NCBI GenBank assembly: GCA_030150045.1
Contig: JASLGM010000012.1
Span: forward strand, 1-25,828
DNA: 25,828 nucleotides
DNA from: Taishania sp.
GTDB taxonomy: Bacteria; Bacteroidota; Bacteroidia; Flavobacteriales_D; Crocinitomicaceae
Reading direction: 5' to 3'
Numbering within the stretch: the first letter of the stretch is position 1; the number at the start of each line of letters is the position of its first letter. Positions 23,148-25,828 of this stretch are shown in pieces. Both the position numbers and the translations under genes were made by a program. The notes under the pieces were generated by a model. It did not search any database and was not told the DNA's origin. It saw only the letters and a program-made list of their open reading frames with translations.

Positions 23148-23924
23148 ATGGTAGGAAAAAATGTATTGGTCTGTGGGAGCACACAAGGTATTGGCTGGGC
23201 AACAGCAGTTCTATTCGCTAAAGAAGGAGCAAATGTGATATTGTTAGCCAGAAATGAAGAACAATTACAAAAGAATTGCACTTTGTTACCCAACAACGGT
23301 AGCCAACAACATCAATACTTAAAAGCAGATTTCGGTGCGCCAATGGAGTTAGAAAAAACACTTCAAGATTGGATTGCGAAAGGAAATTCGGTGGATGTAT
23401 TGGTGAATAATACGGGCGGACCAAAGGGCGGGCCAATTGTTAACGCGACGGTAGCCGAGTTTTTAGACACCTTCAACAAACACTTAATCTGTAATCATAT
23501 TTTAGCCACTACTTTTATTCCGGGAATGAAGCAAAAAGGTTGGGGACGTATCATCAATGTGATTTCAACCAGCGTTAAACAACCCCTTCCGAACCTTGGC
23601 GTTTCTAATACCATTCGCGGTGCGGTAGCCAATTGGAGTAAGACATTAGCAAACGAATTGGGCGCCTTCAACATTACCGTGAACAACGTTTTGCCTGGCG
23701 CTACCAATACAGGTAGACTACAAAGTATTATTGAGAATAAAGCCGAGACAATTCAGGAAAGTGTGGAAACAATTCGACAAGAAATGGCAGAAGAATCTCC
23801 GATGAAAAGAATTGCAGAGCCAGAAGAAGTCGCGCAAGCTATCCTGTTCTTGGGTTCAGAAAAAGCAAATTACATCAATGGAATCAACATTCCAGTAGAT
23901 GGAGGTAGAACAAAGTGTTTATAA
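23148..23924 (+). CDS. Short-chain dehydrogenase/reductase family protein with altered catalytic site
   Basis: A 258-residue protein with the SDR Rossmann fold: VLVCGSTQGIGWATAVLF (about 7-24) holds the TGxxxGIG-like nucleotide site, but with S-T-Q in place of the usual T-G, and NNTGG (87-91) replaces NNAG. In the active site, VISTSVKQPLPNLGVSNTIR (138-157) has Ser140/142, but the catalytic Tyr and Lys of YxxxK are Ser153 and Arg157. This is the divergent SDR subgroup related to beta-ketoacyl reductases (I recall cd05344, described as lacking a perfect motif match), so oxidoreductase activity is uncertain. The C-terminal GINIPVDGGRTKCL is normal. Divergent pairing with the dioxygenase suggests a part in tryptophan/kynurenine metabolism. 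Confidence 0.85.
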   Translation: MVGKNVLVCGSTQGIGWATAVLFAKEGANVILLARNEEQLQKNCTLLPNNGSQQHQYLKADFGAPMELEKTLQDWIAKGNSVDVLVNNTGGPKGGPIVNATVAEFLDTFNKHLICNHILATTFIPGMKQKGWGRIINVISTSVKQPLPNLGVSNTIRGAVANWSKTLANELGAFNITVNNVLPGATNTGRLQSIIENKAETIQESVETIRQEMAEESPMKRIAEPEEVAQAILFLGSEKANYINGINIPVDGGRTKCL

Positions 23925-23952
23925 AATAATCAGATCATTCTTGAAATAGGGA

Positions 23953-24055
23953 GGGTGTTTTGGCCACTCCCTTTCAGGTCAGGCTATCCGCTATATCTTT
24001 TGAAAGCTTCGACTCCGCTCAGCTACCAAAAGGATGCCGCTGCTATCCTTAGCGG
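23953..24055 (+). repeat. Dispersed repeat family 1, copy D
   Basis: GGGTGTTT, a poorly paired first stem, TCAGGCTATCCGCTATATCT, a middle containing GAAAGCTTCGACTCCGCTCA, then AAAAGGATGCCGCTGCTATC and CTTAGCGG. The flanking blocks are those of copies B and C, while the middle is different and less symmetrical. It begins 29 bases after the SDR stop. Confidence 0.7.
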
Positions 24056-24525
24056 AAGAACTCACCTGATAATGTGAGTGAAGACAGAGCATAGACGTTG
24101 AACGTCGTAATGTGAAGGATAGATATAAAAAAAAGCTGCCTAGCGATTCCTATCGCAGGGCATATTGATACACACTAATTTCCTTTAAAGATAAGCCATT
24201 CTGCAAAAAAGAAAAGAGTAAACGATAACGGAAAAAGCCTTATTAATAAAGACTTTCAGCGTTAATATGGATTGTTGATAAGTTTTTTGGATTGACCAAT
24301 GCTTTAGCCTTCAAAAAGCTCAGAAGAATACAAAACAAACAATTTAACTGTAATATGGAGTGTTAACAGACTTCCATCTGTTTTTGTTCCAACTACTCAC
24401 ATATTATTTTATACTGATAATAGATGTTTTTAAAAAATAACTGTAACTGCTTATATATCAAATGCTATTCAATATGTCAAACTATTTTTTGTAACAGTTT
24501 CGTGGAAGTTACCCCATTTCCAAAC
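24056..24525. other. About 470 bases with no gene seen
   Basis: A+T-rich DNA between repeat copy D and the candidate immunity gene. A short CTCAC/GTGAG hairpin follows the repeat, and an A run with a small hairpin lies near 24127-24160. No convincing coding frame was found. Confidence 0.5.
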
Positions 24526-24828
24526 TCATTCAATAATTACTTCTGATGGTACTTTAGCTGAAAATAACAGGTTATTAATTATCCAATAAAAACTGATAAA
24601 TAGAATGAAATAATATGTTATGAATAATAGAAACAATAATATCTTTTTCTTTTTAAAATATACATATATCCCATCCCCTAAAAGAATAATAAACATTAAA
24701 AATGTAAATGTTATCATCCCTCCACTGTTTTTTGATATTAAGAATAATGTAAATATAATCAAGTTGATTATTAGTACAATACTTCCTCTTCGTAGAAAAA
24801 AATTAAAATCCTGATTATTTAAATTCAT
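24526..24828 (-). CDS. Small membrane protein, candidate immunity to the Rhs toxin
   Basis: A 100-residue protein that begins MNLNNQDFNFFLRRGSIVLI and has about three membrane segments (roughly 15-33, 38-57, 63-88), separated by short charged loops with KKKK. No family was recognised. Its start overlaps the end of the Rhs-tip toxin gene by 14 bases, the usual place of a cognate immunity gene, and a membrane location would suit protection against a lipid-cutting effector. The immunity role is inference from position alone. Confidence 0.5.
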   Translation of the reverse strand: MNLNNQDFNFFLRRGSIVLIINLIIFTLFLISKNSGGMITFTFLMFIILLGDGIYVYFKKKKILLFLLFITYYFILFISFYWIINNLLFSAKVPSEVIIE

Positions 24829-25735
24829 TTTTAGTTTCTTGAATTATATGGTTTTGTCCATCTGAATTGTGTATACTATGTCCTGCTCCATCTGAAAAAA
24901 TCCATTTTAAAGTATTAAAAACACCATCTATGAGAGTTGCACCTGCTTTTAATCCTGGAATATTTTTACCCATTTCAAGATAAGGATCCCGAGACCAATT
25001 ATCAACTTCTATGTTTTTATCCGCATTAGGATCGATCCTTGATTCTGTGGCTAGTGATTCTAGGCTATTTATTGAACCCACATATTGGATTAAATCAACA
25101 TCACTATAGAAATTCAAATACTTTCCTTTACCTTTATTGCTTGTTTGGAAATCATCTCTTTGTGGAGTAGATATGTTTATTAAATCAACTGTCCATCCTT
25201 GTTCTTCTAATGTTTCTTTTACTAATTTTCCAACATTACCACCATGACTATGAGCAATTATTGTAGCATGCATCGCTTGACCCTTAGACTCAAGATATGC
25301 CATGTTTTCTTCAGAAGTTAAATAAGCGATTGCGACAGCAGCCGCTTCATTTCTCGCCTCAACTGTATTACTACCTGACCAGCTTAAATATGCAACTTTT
25401 GATTCATCCCATCCAGTTGCATTTATCATTCTTTTAGTAAAATTTTGATTAAATGTTTCTTTACTACTCCAAGTTCCATGAATAAATACAGGTTCTAAAC
25501 CTTCTAATTCGACTGCATCAATCACACGGTTTCCAGAAAATGCATAAGGACTGTTCCAAGGATATTTTGAAGCCAAAGGGTCTCTTGCAAAAAACCTACC
25601 AATGCGAGGGTCATGCATACGATATTCAAAATTCACACTATTTCCAGCACCTTTCACCTCGTCATCTTTTTCCTATCCTTGGAAACCATAACGATAATTT
25701 TTTGATATTGGATGGTCATAAATGGGTGTTTTCAT
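24815..25735 (-). pseudogene. Orphan Rhs C-terminal tip with lipase-like (alpha/beta hydrolase) toxin domain
   Basis: The minus-strand frame from ATG 25735 reads SKNYRYGFQG, then TAG (25673-25675), then EKDDEVKGAGNSVNFEYRMH and DPRIGRFFARDPL. This is the Rhs-associated core motif, in which the normal GFQGQEKDDE has a Gln at the stop (CAG to TAG). From GTG 25657 the open part is 280 residues. After VIDAVELEG the sequence changes to a hydrolase: FIHGTW (oxyanion hole, about 58-63), IIAHSHGGN (nucleophile Ser137), YSDVDLI (likely Asp186 or 188) and GAGHSIH (likely His260 or 263). Such tips are toxins cut from long Rhs proteins. Just upstream of MKTPIYDHP the frame closes at a TGA, so the large Rhs body is absent or shifted. 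It may be a silent, displaced tip kept for recombination. Confidence 0.75.
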
Positions 25736-25828
25736 ATTTATACGAGCAGATCATAGCATTGAAGATACATAATTTCAAGATTGTTATACATGGTGTGAAA
25801 AAAGATTTTCAGCTCGGGAGGAGTGTGA

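Noticed and set aside
141..24055. CRISPR array formed by the family 1 repeats
   Set aside because: The copies are kilobases apart, differ in orientation and have no regular spacers.
25660..25828. Plus-strand open frame running to the window edge (contains SYLYEQIIALKIHNFKIVIH)
   Set aside because: It looks protein-like, but has no clear ATG, is antisense to the Rhs tip for part of its length, and cannot be followed beyond the edge.

Overview
The window is A+T-rich and looks like a member of the Bacteroidota, most likely Flavobacteriales, perhaps near Fluviicola/Crocinitomicaceae. The evidence is a very large secreted protein with SBBP-like repeats and a type IX secretion (T9SS type B) C-terminal domain, the ~630-residue amidophosphoribosyltransferase paralogue of this phylum, a grasp-with-spasm peptide maturation locus, and several promoters matching the Bacteroidota TTG-N17-23-TAnnTTTG pattern. 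No ribosomal or transfer RNA gene and no CRISPR array was found.

The left third (1-6100) is accessory DNA. It begins with the end of an IS3-family insertion sequence that lies inside a dispersed repeat. Next come a GNAT acetyltransferase and a translationally coupled 7-TM/LuxR regulator broken by one nonsense codon. They are followed by a RiPP operon of the grasp-with-spasm (graspetide-like) type: a 66-aa candidate precursor, a strong hairpin, an exported protein of unknown role, the ATP-grasp ligase GwsG, an unrecognised 55-aa ORF coupled at both ends, a damaged GwsS SPASM protein, and a 45-residue stump of a C39 peptidase/ABC transporter. The operon ends abruptly at two families of noncoding repeats.

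The middle (6200-13950) is orderly core genome. It holds an ECF sigma factor with a GIN-domain (DUF2807) membrane protein, a three-gene minus-strand operon (hypothetical, LEA-type lipoprotein, M20 dipeptidase), a three-gene minus-strand operon (membrane cytochrome-like protein, cytochrome c lipoprotein, HflX), and a divergent Mrp/NifU-domain pair for Fe-S cluster assembly.

From 13960 to 15490 there is another decayed patch: repeats flank a small lipoprotein pseudogene and an outer-membrane barrel pseudogene. Core genes resume with Mn-type superoxide dismutase, a PurF-like enzyme, the 1356-aa T9SS substrate, 3-hydroxyanthranilate 3,4-dioxygenase and a divergent SDR protein with a substituted catalytic motif. 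The right end (23950-25828) carries a fourth copy of the first repeat and an orphan Rhs C-terminal tip fused to a lipase-like toxin domain, with a small membrane protein as candidate immunity partner.

The main pattern is that the genes that look essential are intact, while nearly every gene cluster beside the dispersed repeats carries nonsense or frameshift lesions. The grasp-with-spasm locus, its undescribed small ORF and the two repeat families are the parts most worth following up.
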